A stretch of 26,861 bases of DNA from Pseudomonadota bacterium (GCA_023412745.1 JAEZBZ010000179.1:1-26861), one strand, 5' to 3'; positions 1 through 6,816 are shown, counted from the first letter of the stretch. Made by a program: numbers and translations. The notes: generated by a model from the letters alone, not told the origin.

Positions 1-2
1 GA

Positions 3-335
3 TACAAGGGGCCTGAAGCGGGCGGGCGCCAGCCGGCGAGCGGCGGCCCGATGTGGCACTATGTCGATCCGCGCGATCTGGCCCGCGCTTTCCGCCTGGC
101 GCTGGAGGCCAAGCAACCGAAGTTCGCGGCCTACTTCATAAGCGGTCCCAATACGCTGGCGCCGGAGCCGACAATCGCGCGGCTCGAACGGCTGATCGGT
201 CGCCCGATCCCCGTGAAGCGGCCGGACATCTACAACGCCAACCCGTTCGCGCCGCTCTATGATCTGAGCGAGGCCCGCGACGGGATCGGCTTCGAAGCCG
301 CGCACGACATGCGCAAATTGCTGTATCCGGCTTGA
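3..335 (+). CDS. NAD-dependent epimerase/dehydratase family protein (C-terminal part)
   Basis: This is the 3' end of a gene that begins before the window. The reading frame is open from base 3 and runs through an internal ATG at 51 to a TGA at 333-335, leaving about 110 residues. The motif MWHYVDPRDLARAFRLALE matches the segment of extended short-chain dehydrogenases (NAD-dependent sugar epimerases/dehydratases) that follows the catalytic region, usually written W.YVDVRDlA.A. The later stretch, with conserved PI.RPDIYN-like spacing and a short C-terminal helix (DMRKLL), fits the substrate-binding end of that family. The Rossmann motif and the YxxxK catalytic pair would lie upstream and cannot be checked, so the substrate is unknown. 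The stop codon is part of the GAGGG ribosome-binding site of the next gene, which suggests co-transcription. Confidence 0.7.
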   Translation, partial: YKGPEAGGRQPASGGPMWHYVDPRDLARAFRLALEAKQPKFAAYFISGPNTLAPEPTIARLERLIGRPIPVKRPDIYNANPFAPLYDLSEARDGIGFEAAHDMRKLLYPA

Positions 336-344
336 GGGACAACG

Positions 345-656
345 ATGCCTATCCTGCACACGGCGCATCTTCGCGCGCATCCGCACGCGGTTGAGGACTA
401 TAAGGCACGGCTTTTGCGGCATGCGCGGATCAGCCTGGATGAAGAACCCGGCGGCTGTCTCAAGTTCGAGGTGCATCAGGATGCCAACGATCCGACGCTG
501 TTTTTCCTGATTGAGATCTATCGCGACGAAGGCGCGCTGGACGCGCATCGCAACTCGCCGCACTTCCTGGCCTATCGCCAGGATACAGACACTTGGGTCG
601 CCGACCGCAAGTGGTGGTATTGGAACAGCCTCGAGGTACCTGCCAGCGTATCATGA
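345..656 (+). CDS. Putative quinol monooxygenase, ABM (antibiotic biosynthesis monooxygenase) domain
   Basis: This encodes a 103-residue single-domain protein. Its length and pattern fit the ABM dimeric alpha-beta barrel family (YgiN-like): a first beta strand, a helix ending in FEVHQD, the strand FFLIEIYRDE, and a helix with DAHRNSPHF, which matches the typical A..aH..s.hf motif. Family members act as cofactor-independent monooxygenases on quinols or polyketides, or as small heme or quinone oxygenases, so the substrate cannot be named. The ATG at 345 is preceded by GAGGG at 334-338 with six bases between, and this SD overlaps the stop of the upstream gene. There is no signal peptide, so it is probably cytosolic. 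A 71-base gap separates it from rlmJ. Confidence 0.75.
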   Translation: MPILHTAHLRAHPHAVEDYKARLLRHARISLDEEPGGCLKFEVHQDANDPTLFFLIEIYRDEGALDAHRNSPHFLAYRQDTDTWVADRKWWYWNSLEVPASVS

Positions 657-727
657 TTATTGACAGAAATAATCCTGCGATCGCGGCCGCTTGACACGCG
701 CCCCGGGCGGCGCAACACGCTTGCCCC

Positions 728-1600
728 ATGAACTATCGACACGCCTTCCATGCCGGCAATTTCGCGGACGTGCTGAAGCACGCCACGCTGACGCTCGTCA
801 TCGATTACCTGAAGCAGAAGGATGCTCCATTCCGGGTGATCGATACGCATGCAGGCGTCGGTATGTATGATCTGACGGCCGTTGCCGCCGAGAAGACCGG
901 AGAGTGGCGCCAGGGCATCGGCCGCCTGCTCGGCCCCGACGCACTGCCACTGCCAGCAGACATCGCGACCCTTCTCAAACCATATTTGAACGTTGTTGCC
1001 TCTGAAAACACGGCAGATTCGCTGACGCGCTATCCTGGAAGTCCGCGGATTGCGCGCGCATTGCTGCGTCGTGACGATGTTCTGGTCGTCAACGAACTGC
1101 ACCCGCAAGATGGCGCAGAACTCGAAGCCCTGTTCGCGCGCGACCGACAGACGAAAGTCATGCAGCTCGATGGCTGGATCGCTTTGAGGTCTCTGCTTCC
1201 GCCGAAGGAGCGGCGCGGAGCCGTGTTGATCGATCCGCCATTCGAGCAACCCGGCGAACTCGACCGTCTGGCGCGCGGGCTTTCCGAAGCCGTGTCACGA
1301 TTTCCCAGCGGCATCTATTTGCTCTGGTATCCGATCAAAGATCCCAAGGCGATTGCAGCGTTTCACGCGGCGCTGACGAAGCTGGCATTGCCGAAATTGC
1401 TGGTGGCCGAACTGACGCTGCGGCCTTCGAGTGATACGACACGCCTCAACGGAACAGGCCTAGCCATTCTCAATCCGCCGTGGCGGCTCGACGAAGCCCT
1501 CGGCAAACTGCTGCCATTCCTCGCGGATCGTCTCGGCGAGAGCGGAGCGAGCCATCGCCTCCAGTGGCTGACGCGCGAGGCTGCGAAAACCAAATCGTAG
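728..1600 (+). CDS. rlmJ: 23S rRNA (adenine(2030)-N(6))-methyltransferase RlmJ
   Basis: This 290-residue protein is recognised by similarity along its length to E. coli RlmJ (280 residues), which methylates A2030 of 23S rRNA using S-adenosylmethionine. The N-terminus MNYRHAFHAGNFADVLKH is the family signature. DTHAGVG (about residues 39-45) is the SAM-binding loop. RYPGSP and ELHP (near residues 101-106 and 123-126) are conserved. LIDPPFE (about 168-173) is the DPP[FY] catalytic motif of N6-adenine methyltransferases. LWYP and NPPW follow near the C-terminus. The ATG at 728 gives exactly the conserved N-terminus, although there is no strong Shine-Dalgarno sequence just upstream. It appears to be a stand-alone gene in the cytosol, with no defect seen. 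Confidence 0.95.
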   Translation: MNYRHAFHAGNFADVLKHATLTLVIDYLKQKDAPFRVIDTHAGVGMYDLTAVAAEKTGEWRQGIGRLLGPDALPLPADIATLLKPYLNVVASENTADSLTRYPGSPRIARALLRRDDVLVVNELHPQDGAELEALFARDRQTKVMQLDGWIALRSLLPPKERRGAVLIDPPFEQPGELDRLARGLSEAVSRFPSGIYLLWYPIKDPKAIAAFHAALTKLALPKLLVAELTLRPSSDTTRLNGTGLAILNPPWRLDEALGKLLPFLADRLGESGASHRLQWLTREAAKTKS

Positions 1601-1799
1601 ATAGAAAGTCGTGAGCGCGAATTGGGGCGACTACGTCTATTTGCCCTTGCACTGGCGCGAAAGGTCGCACATAGTTGTGGACAGTTCGGGCAACCCATCG
1701 ACCCGGCGGATACTGCTGAGTTTGCTGATGCGTTACGTGCATAGCACCCTGAATTGGACCTCACGTTCCCCGACATCGGATTGGACTGCCTAGCTACAT

Positions 1800-1825
1800 G
1801 GGCTCGCGCCTGTGCAGCGCGACCC
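1800..1825 (+). promoter_or_regulatory. Stem-loop in the leader of the cold-shock gene
   Basis: In the 258-base stretch between rlmJ and the cold-shock gene, CGCGC at 1805-1809 pairs with GCGCG at 1817-1821. GGG at 1800-1802 pairs with CCC at 1823-1825 across a small internal loop. The structure ends about 16 bases before the strong SD at 1841-1851. Cold-shock mRNAs often carry structured leaders that sense temperature, but that role is inference here. No promoter could be placed with confidence, and the rest of the stretch shows no convincing gene. Confidence 0.3.
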
Positions 1826-1858
1826 GACGTTACCACTTTGGGAGAAGGAGGCCCTTGA

Positions 1859-2074
1859 ATGCGGCAAACCGGGACAGTCAAGTTTTTCAATCAAACAAAA
1901 GGCTTCGGCTTCATCACCCCCGATGAGGGCGGCAAGGACGTTTTCGTTCATGTCACCGCGGTCGAACGTTCGGGCATCGGAATGCTCGACGAAGGCATGA
2001 AGGTGACGTTCGATACCGAGCCTGACAAGCGCGGCAAGGGCCCCAAGGCGATCAACCTCGAAGCAGCACGCTGA
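1859..2074 (+). CDS. Cold-shock protein, CspA family
   Basis: This encodes a 71-residue single cold-shock domain, the normal size for the family. RNP1 is seen as KGFGFITP (about residues 14-21) and RNP2 as VFVHVTAV (about 28-35). The N-terminal strand GTVKFFN is also typical. Such proteins bind single-stranded RNA or DNA and act as RNA chaperones and antiterminators in the cytosol. The ATG at 1859 has a strong purine-rich SD (GGAGAAGGAGG, 1841-1851) eight bases upstream. The gene stands alone after a 258-base leader region, as is common for cold-regulated csp genes. Whether this copy is cold-inducible or constitutive cannot be told from the sequence. The number of paralogues in the genome is unknown, so no specific csp letter is given. 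Confidence 0.93.
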   Translation: MRQTGTVKFFNQTKGFGFITPDEGGKDVFVHVTAVERSGIGMLDEGMKVTFDTEPDKRGKGPKAINLEAAR

Positions 2075-2085
2075 ACACATCATCG

Positions 2086-2104
2086 GATCCGCCCCAAGCG
2101 GATC
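2086..2104 (+). terminator. Short stem-loop after the cold-shock gene
   Basis: GATCCGC at 2086-2092 pairs perfectly with GCGGATC at 2098-2104 around a five-base loop, starting 12 bases after the cold-shock stop codon. No T-run follows, so this may only stabilise the mRNA 3' end or be a weak terminator. The rest of 2105-2364 holds no gene I can support. Confidence 0.3.
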
Positions 2105-2364
2105 GCGGGTACGGCATACGTCGTAACTCGATGCATAGGGTGGCCAACCACGCAGCGGCGGATACCCTGCATCCCTTTCGCGGACTGACCCTCGCGCGAA
2201 AGACATGAACCAGAGACACGCAGGGACGCGGACCGACTGCCGCCTCCCTGCAACGCTGCGCCAAAATCTCATTCGAACTGACTTGCAAGCTGTCTGCAGC
2301 CATAGGCAGGGGCATCAGATTCGGGCAGTGTGCCGCGTCAGCATTAACCTTGAAAGGTCGCGAC

Positions 2365-2679
2365 ATGCTCAAGCTGAACAATGCACTGGCTGCCGGCATC
2401 GGCGCTGCGGCTCTTATGGTGTTGGCGGTGGCTCCCGTCGAAGCTCGTACCTGCATCAACAAGGCCGGTCAGGGAACGAACACGACTGAGGAGGGCGCCA
2501 AGTTCCAGGCGTACGAGGCAATCCTGCAGGCCACGGATTGGGGTATGTGGGCAGCCTGGATGGCGAGCAGCCAGAAGATCGGCGTGGCTCCGGGCTATCA
2601 GGTCACCCGCGTAAACTCCAAGTGCACCAAGGGCGGCTTGGGATCTTCCTGCATTGTGCGCGCAACGCTCTGCAAGTAA
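2365..2679 (+). CDS. Small exported four-cysteine protein (family member 1)
   Basis: I do not recognise a named family. The 104-residue product has a short basic N-terminus and a hydrophobic segment (about residues 7-25) ending in a likely signal-peptidase site near VEA-R (residue 27), so it should be exported. The mature part has exactly four cysteines, at 30, 87, 96 and 103. The last three are spaced C-x8-C-x6-C with a terminal Lys, which suggests two disulfides in the periplasm or outside. The middle (42-70) looks helical and is Trp-rich (W59, W62, W65). The frame is open from a TTG at 2350, but GAAAGG at 2352-2357 sits seven bases before the ATG at 2365, so 2365 is preferred. The same cysteine layout occurs in the genes at 2865 and 3909. 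A terminator-like hairpin follows. Confidence 0.75.
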   Translation: MLKLNNALAAGIGAAALMVLAVAPVEARTCINKAGQGTNTTEEGAKFQAYEAILQATDWGMWAAWMASSQKIGVAPGYQVTRVNSKCTKGGLGSSCIVRATLCK

Positions 2680-2745
2680 TTGCACGCAGCCATACGCTAC
2701 AACTAGACCGAGTTGCCCATCGAATGCGGGCGTTGCTCGGCGGCC

Positions 2746-2783
2746 ACGTGGGGGGCAGGATTCGTCAAGAACGCCCCTCACGT
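2746..2783 (+). terminator. Terminator-like hairpin between two exported-protein genes
   Basis: Bases 2746-2756 (ACGTGGGGGGC) pair with 2773-2783 (GCCCCTCACGT) as an eleven-base stem with one G-U pair and a 16-base loop. A pyrimidine-rich stretch with TTT follows. It fits an intrinsic terminator with a weak U-tract. If it works, the two neighbouring exported-protein genes are transcribed separately. Confidence 0.5.
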
Positions 2784-2819
2784 CCCATCTTTCCCGCTTA
2801 CCCGACTGCTCGCTTCCTG

Positions 2820-2850
2820 AGCATAGTTAACGCGCATATGGATCTATGCT
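2820..2850 (+). promoter_or_regulatory. Inverted repeat just upstream of the SD of the second exported-protein gene
   Basis: AGCATAG at 2820-2826 and CTATGCT at 2844-2850 form a perfect seven-base inverted repeat with a 17-base spacer. The right arm directly touches the GAGGAG ribosome-binding site (2851-2856) of the gene starting at 2865. It could be an operator or an RNA hairpin that affects translation. Nothing in the sequence decides between these. Confidence 0.3.
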
Positions 2851-2864
2851 GAGGAGACTTTCCT

Positions 2865-3137
2865 ATGAAGACGTTGCGTTTTGCAGCACTTGGGTGCGCT
2901 GGCCTGATCGGCCTCGCGTTGCTTGCTCCAACCACTGCTGATGCCAAGGCCAAGTGCATAATGGCTGGCGGTACGGCAACCGGCCTGACCCAGGACATCT
3001 CGAAAACCCTGGCGACCGCGGCGCTCGGCCAATCGATCAACAGCTTCGGCGGCAAGGCCGCGGGCAAGATCGCGATGAAGTGCGATGCCAACGTCGTCCT
3101 GTCGACGTGCACCGCCAATCAGCGCGCTTGCAAGTAA
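2865..3137 (+). CDS. Small exported four-cysteine protein (family member 2)
   Basis: This 90-residue protein has no family I can name. It has a clear signal peptide: K2 and R5, a hydrophobic core at about 6-22, and a likely cleavage after ADA at residue 27. The mature part has four cysteines, at 31, 73, 82 and 89. The last three show the spacing C-x8-C-x6-C followed by a terminal Lys, identical to the protein encoded at 2365-2679. Overall residue identity between the two is low, so they are probably old paralogues. The region between the first and second cysteines is Gly/Ala-rich and probably helical. The ATG at 2865 has GAGGAG at 2851-2856 with eight bases between. An additional Cys at 11 lies within the signal peptide and would be removed. 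No enzyme motif is seen, so function is unknown. Confidence 0.75.
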   Translation: MKTLRFAALGCAGLIGLALLAPTTADAKAKCIMAGGTATGLTQDISKTLATAALGQSINSFGGKAAGKIAMKCDANVVLSTCTANQRACK

Positions 3138-3149
3138 TACGCCCTGCCG

Positions 3150-3180
3150 GGCTGCAAGGCCGCGCGCCGGCTTTGCAGCC
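3150..3180 (+). terminator. Terminator-like hairpin after family member 2
   Basis: GGCTGCAA at 3150-3157 pairs with TTGCAGCC at 3173-3180. The stem continues inward (GGCCG against CGGCT, with one G-U pair) to a five-base loop, giving about 13 pairs. It starts 12 bases after the stop codon at 3137. The following bases are pyrimidine-rich (TTCCT) rather than a clean T-run, so termination is probable but not certain. The rest up to 3346 contains an AT-rich leader near 3290-3315 that probably carries the next promoter. Confidence 0.55.
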
Positions 3181-3346
3181 TTCCTGCCGCTCCCGCCCGC
3201 CCCGATGCCGGGCCCCGACGTGCGGCGTGGCCGATGCGCAGCAGACGGCCCAAGAAGCTAACCACGTCACGCCGTCTTGAACCAATCCTTCATGTTTTTC
3301 GTTATTCTATAAAGGAATGAAAAGTTCTGCGGAAAGGCGGTCTTCA

Positions 3347-3709
3347 ATGATGCGCGGAATGGGAATTGGCCTGACACTCGGTCTCGTGGCAGCGTTTGCA
3401 CTGCCGACGGCAGCCAGCGCGGACGGCAAGTACAAGCGCGGGGCTTATAAATCCGGATATTCGTCCGGCACGAAGTATCGCAAAGGCCCCGCAGTGCGCG
3501 GCTATGTCCTGGAACGCCGGGGTGGCTATTCCTATGAACGCTCAGACGTCGTGAACACCTATGGCGACAGCCGTTCACTGTACGGCGCCACCAACTCTTA
3601 TCGCGATCCCATGCTGAACCGTCAGTCGTCGTTCGGGCCGTTCGACTCCGGCTTCTTCTTCGATTCAGCGATCAGCCCCCGCGGCGGCTACGCGCCTTAT
3701 CAGAACTGA
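3347..3709 (+). CDS. Exported Tyr/Gly/Arg/Ser-rich protein of unknown function
   Basis: This 120-residue protein has a signal peptide (MMRGMGIGL, then a hydrophobic core, with likely cleavage after ASA near residue 24). Its mature part is low-complexity and rich in Tyr, Gly, Ser, Arg and Lys (for example KYKRGAYKSGYSSG), with many aromatic-Gly pairs and no cysteine. No catalytic motif is visible. Similar small Tyr/Gly-rich exported proteins are common as hypothetical proteins in Hyphomicrobiales. The frame is open from an ATG at 3317, but its only purine block lies two bases upstream. GGAAAGG at 3331-3337 is well placed for the ATG at 3347, so I chose that start. A strong hairpin follows at 3742. 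Its place between the cysteine-rich exported proteins suggests an envelope role, which is inference. Confidence 0.7.
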   Translation: MMRGMGIGLTLGLVAAFALPTAASADGKYKRGAYKSGYSSGTKYRKGPAVRGYVLERRGGYSYERSDVVNTYGDSRSLYGATNSYRDPMLNRQSSFGPFDSGFFFDSAISPRGGYAPYQN

Positions 3710-3741
3710 CGCAATCTCGCCTGCCGAAACCTGCGCATTTG

Positions 3742-3770
3742 ACGCCCCGATCCGCCTGTGATCGGGGCGT
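3742..3770 (+). terminator. Rho-independent-type terminator
   Basis: A perfect eleven-base stem joins ACGCCCCGATC at 3742-3752 to GATCGGGGCGT at 3760-3770 around a seven-base loop. T-rich bases (TGCGTTT) follow. It lies 32 bases after the stop of the Tyr/Gly-rich gene. This is the clearest terminator in the window. Confidence 0.75.
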
Positions 3771-3908
3771 TGCGTTTGGGCACCGCAACAGATCTGCCAC
3801 GCTCACAAGCTTATCTCTGCGCTTTCCGCATCCGCGCTGGCTACAACCGGACGGCGTGGCTATAGGTGATCAATTAACCATAGCACGTCGATACGAGGGG
3901 ATTGTCCG

Positions 3909-4229
3909 ATGCCATCGCGTACCCAGCTTGCCGCGGCGGCGGCAACTGCCGTTGCCGTACTTGTTGGTCTGGTTCTGCCGGCGCAAGCCGCATGCACGCG
4001 TCTGGGCTTTTCGGTGAACGACTACGGCCTCGAAGGACCGAAGAAGGACGCCCAGGATATGCTCGACAAGCACATCGTGAAGTGGGCGGCCGAACGCGGC
4101 ATCAAGAAGTATACCGTCGGCAAGAAGTCCGTTTCGTGCGAACTGTTCCTCGACGTCATCCTGTTTGATGAGCACACCTGCAAGGCCGAAGCCGACGTCT
4201 GCTGGTCTGGTCCTCCAAAGGCACCCTGA
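3909..4229 (+). CDS. Small exported four-cysteine protein (family member 3)
   Basis: The 106-residue product has a signal peptide: R4, an Ala/Val/Leu core at about 7-24, and likely cleavage after AQA at residue 27. It has exactly four cysteines, at 29, 77, 91 and 98. The first lies right after the cleavage site and the last two are spaced C-x6-C, as in the proteins encoded at 2365 and 2865. The second spacing is x13 instead of x8. The segment 45-68 is a Lys/Asp/Glu-rich probable helix. The ATG at 3909 has GAGGGG at 3895-3900 eight bases upstream. It is probably periplasmic or secreted and disulfide-bonded. The function is unknown and no enzyme motif is seen. C29 is not in a normal lipobox, so a lipoprotein is unlikely. 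Confidence 0.75.
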   Translation: MPSRTQLAAAAATAVAVLVGLVLPAQAACTRLGFSVNDYGLEGPKKDAQDMLDKHIVKWAAERGIKKYTVGKKSVSCELFLDVILFDEHTCKAEADVCWSGPPKAP

Positions 4230-4312
4230 GCCGCAGGCCTGACATCATGCGGCAATCGGGCCTCAAGGCTCGGTTGCATACGCTGCCGCCGGCACGCTGC
4301 TTGTTCGGCAGC
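4230..4312. repeat. Inverted repeats between convergent genes
   Basis: Two short perfect inverted repeats lie between the convergent stop codons at 4229 and 4325. The first is GCCGCA/TGCGGC (4230-4235 and 4248-4253). The second is GCTGCCG/CGGCAGC (4282-4288 and 4306-4312). They could act as a two-way terminator. There are no T-runs, so support is weak. Confidence 0.3.
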
Positions 4313-4324
4313 CCACAGCTTCTA

Positions 4325-5121
4325 TCAGGCCATTCCAAGCAGCTTGACGCGCAGCCGGTGCCTGGCATCCGTGATCAGCCAGACGCCGCCGATTGCCGCC
4401 ATCATGACGCCGATTGCAGTGCCGGCCGACAGCAGGAACATGATGATGACCTGATACTTGGCCGCCTCGACCGGCTCGACGCCGGCGAGGACTTGGCCGG
4501 TCATCATGCCCGGCAGCGTAACTACACCAGCCGCCGCCATAGAATTCATGACCGGCATTAGCCCAGTTTTGACCGCGTGCGCAACAACGCTGCGCATGGC
4601 AGCCTGCCGCGTCGCCCCCAGCGCGAGTTGAGCTTCGATCGCGGCCCGCTCGCGCTTGGCAGTCTGGGTCACCGTGTTGAGAACGAGACTGACGCTGGTC
4701 ATTGCATTGCCAAGCACCATGCCGAGGATCGGCAGACGTAGCGCGGCGCGTACCAGGGCTGAGGTTGGATCAAAGCCAGCATGGCATAGACGCTCGCAAA
4801 CAGGCCGACGAACAGCAAAGTGCCGCTGCCCAAGCCATAGGCCAGCCACCCTCCGATCCGCGTCTCCTGCCGTGCCAACACTTCCTGGCCCGCGATCAGG
4901 ATCATTACGAAAGCCATGGCGGCAGTCAGAAGCGGAGAGGTTTGCGCGAACACGAACTTCAGCACGAAACCGATCGCGCCGAGTTGCACGACCATGCGCA
5001 CGGCCGCGATGGCTATGCTGCGCTCCAGCCCGAGCTGCAACGCCCACGACATCGCGCCGTTGATGAAGATCAGCAAAGCGGCCGCGATCAGGTCTGAGCT
5101 GGTGAGCGATATGTAGGTCAT
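4325..5121 (-). pseudogene. fetB: FetB-like ABC exporter permease, frameshifted
   Basis: The family (YbbM/FetB, about 260 residues) is the membrane part of an ABC exporter linked to iron export and oxidative-stress resistance in E. coli. The first frame, from ATG 5121, gives an intact N-terminal half with several membrane segments (for example AAALLIFINGAMSWALQL) up to QPWYAPRYV. The second frame, ending at 4325, resumes with LPILGMVLGNAMTS and continues to the normal C-terminus, including the loop ALGATRQAAM. The two halves join if one base is restored near 4735, where TAC GTC TGC should read TAC GTC CTG C. The restored protein would be about 265 residues, matching the family. As written, translation from 5121 ends after about 140 residues. 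It starts 24 bases after the fetA-like gene, which is also frameshifted, so real decay of the operon is as likely as a read error. Confidence 0.8.
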
Positions 5122-5145
5122 GTCAGCCGCAACCGGCAGATGCGA

Positions 5146-5732
5146 TCATCGTTGAAATGGTGAACCGACTGCTGTGAGCTGCAATCGGCGATCCGATAGC
5201 CGCTCGACCTGCGAGGAGTCGTGACTGACCAGCAGTACCGCACGCCCCGCCAGGAGCTGCAACCGGATCAGTTCATCGACCAGCGCCTCGGATTGGGTAT
5301 CGAGCGCCGAACTCGGCTCGTCGAGCAACAGCACGCGCGGTTCATCGATGAGGCCGCGCACGATTGCCAGCCGCAGCCGTTCGCCAGTCGACAGTGAATA
5401 GATCGGCCGATCGAGCATTTCGCTCGCGAGCCCCAGCGACTGCATCAAGCGCTCGATCCGCGCCGGATCGCTACCCGCCGGAAAATGCCCCCGCCCTGTC
5501 GCGGCCCACCATCCAAGTTCGGCGGACAGGTAGCGCACGCGGCGCCGCCATTCCGGCGCGGTGATCTCCCGGCGCTCGACGCCATCCAGCAGCACATTTC
5601 CCGGCGCATCGCCCGCAAAAGACGTGTCTTGCCGCTACCCGACGGGCCTTCGATCGCCAGGCACTCACCGCCCGCCACGCTGAACGACAACGGCGAAAGA
5701 GACCCGACCTTTAGCATCTCGACCTTGAGCAT
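5146..5732 (-). pseudogene. fetA: FetA-like ABC exporter ATP-binding protein, frameshifted
   Basis: This is the ATPase partner of the FetB-like permease (YbbL/FetA). The frame from ATG 5732 carries the Walker A motif GPSGSGKT and then loses similarity after RLLRA. The frame ending at 5146 continues with APGNVLLDGV, the SAELGWWA stretch typical of this subfamily, the signature LSTGERLRLA, Walker B VLLLDEPSSALD, and the H-loop LVSHD. The shift lies near 5609-5613. Compared with relatives, a few residues between Walker A and NVLLDG also seem to be missing, so a small deletion of 3n+1 bases is more likely than a single base loss. All nucleotide-binding motifs are otherwise intact, which points to recent inactivation or a sequence error. 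A promoter may lie in 5733-5907, but none is clear. Confidence 0.78.
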
Positions 5733-5907
5733 GGTTGCTCTTGTTGCCTCGTCATTCGCGGGTTAGTAAGCACCGGCACTCTCTGCTATGAGAAGGCAGA
5801 AGCGGACAGCATCCGCGACTTGAGAGCGTCCCACGTCCTCTCGATGCGGCATCGTCAGCGACGTCGAGAATGCTCTCGATTTCCTGCTCACTCAAACTCA
5901 AGACACC

Positions 5908-6801
5908 ATGGCCCGGTCAAATCCGTTATCCGGCAACGCCTATGCCTTGCTGGCAATCGCTCCCCTCTTCTGGGCCGGCAATCACATTGTCGGGCGCCTC
6001 ATTGCTGGCCACGTCCCATCAGGCGGGCTGAACTTCTTCCGCTGGATTCTTGTCGCGCTCGTCATCCTGCCGTTGGCCGGTCGGACATGGCGGCAGGACT
6101 GGGCGGCGGTCCGCAAAAAGCCTGGAAGCATGGTCTTTCTGGCGGTAACCGGCGGCGCCATGTTTGGCACGCTGCAATTCGTTGCGCTGAACTATACCAC
6201 CGCGGTGAATGTCGCGGTGCTGAATTCAGTCGCACCTGCCTTCATCATCCTGGCCGGCATGCTGGTCTTCAGCGACCGCGTGAACCCGCTTCAGCTTGTC
6301 GGTGTCACGGTATCGCTGCTGGGCGTACTGGCGATCGTCGCGCAGGGCAGCTTTGCAATACTAGCAAGCCTGACCTTCAATGGCGGTGACCTGCTCGTCA
6401 TCTTCAATATGTCACTGTGGGCGATCTACAGCGCGTGCCTGCGCGCCCGGCCCAATGTCAGCGCCTACGGTTTCCTGTTGGCCGTCGCGATCATTTCCGC
6501 TGCCGCCAATCTGCCGTACGCGCTCTGGGAATATGCCGTTGACCTGCCGCTGCAGCCGACATGGTCTACGGTGGGCGCGGTGTTCTACGCGGGAGTCTGC
6601 ACCAGCATCATTGCCTACCTAGCGTGGATGCGTGGCGTCGAGCTGATCGGTGCATCGCGGGCCAGCGCGTTCCTGCACCTCGTGCCCGCCTACGGTGCGA
6701 TCCTGGCATGGTCGCTGCTGGGCGAGCGCTTGCAGGTCTATCACATCGTCGGCTTGGCGCTGATCCTCACCGGCGTGACGCTGGTTGCGCGCAAGCAGTA
6801 G
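5908..6801 (+). CDS. EamA/DMT-family transporter
   Basis: This 297-residue inner-membrane protein has two tandem EamA repeats and about ten hydrophobic segments, the standard size and layout of the drug/metabolite transporter superfamily. The first repeat starts LLAIAPLFWAGNHIVGR, matching the conserved lW..n.v..k pattern, and includes the glycine-rich GGAMFGTLQF and ALNYTTAVNVAVLNS segments. The second repeat starts near GGDLLVIFNMSLWAIYSA and ends GERLQVYHIVGLALILTGV, the family's typical last two helices. Members export amino acids, metabolites or drugs, and the substrate cannot be read from the sequence. ATG 5908 fits the family N-terminus although no strong SD is seen. It is convergent with the YbjQ-like gene, whose stop lies only 15 bases away. 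Confidence 0.9.
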   Translation: MARSNPLSGNAYALLAIAPLFWAGNHIVGRLIAGHVPSGGLNFFRWILVALVILPLAGRTWRQDWAAVRKKPGSMVFLAVTGGAMFGTLQFVALNYTTAVNVAVLNSVAPAFIILAGMLVFSDRVNPLQLVGVTVSLLGVLAIVAQGSFAILASLTFNGGDLLVIFNMSLWAIYSACLRARPNVSAYGFLLAVAIISAAANLPYALWEYAVDLPLQPTWSTVGAVFYAGVCTSIIAYLAWMRGVELIGASRASAFLHLVPAYGAILAWSLLGERLQVYHIVGLALILTGVTLVARKQ

Positions 6802-6816
6802 CGGAGCGGCTTCGAT

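Noticed and set aside
660..714. Two TTGACA boxes upstream of rlmJ as possible promoters
   Set aside because: No -10 element is found at the right distance from either box.
1611..1793. Short plus-strand frame between rlmJ and the cold-shock gene
   Set aside because: No ribosome-binding site and no protein-like pattern; also no sign of a transposase remnant in either strand.
2131..2180. Resemblance to the TAGGGTGG-type intergenic repeats of Bradyrhizobium
   Set aside because: Only short pieces match, and no second copy was seen in the window, so a repeat cannot be supported.
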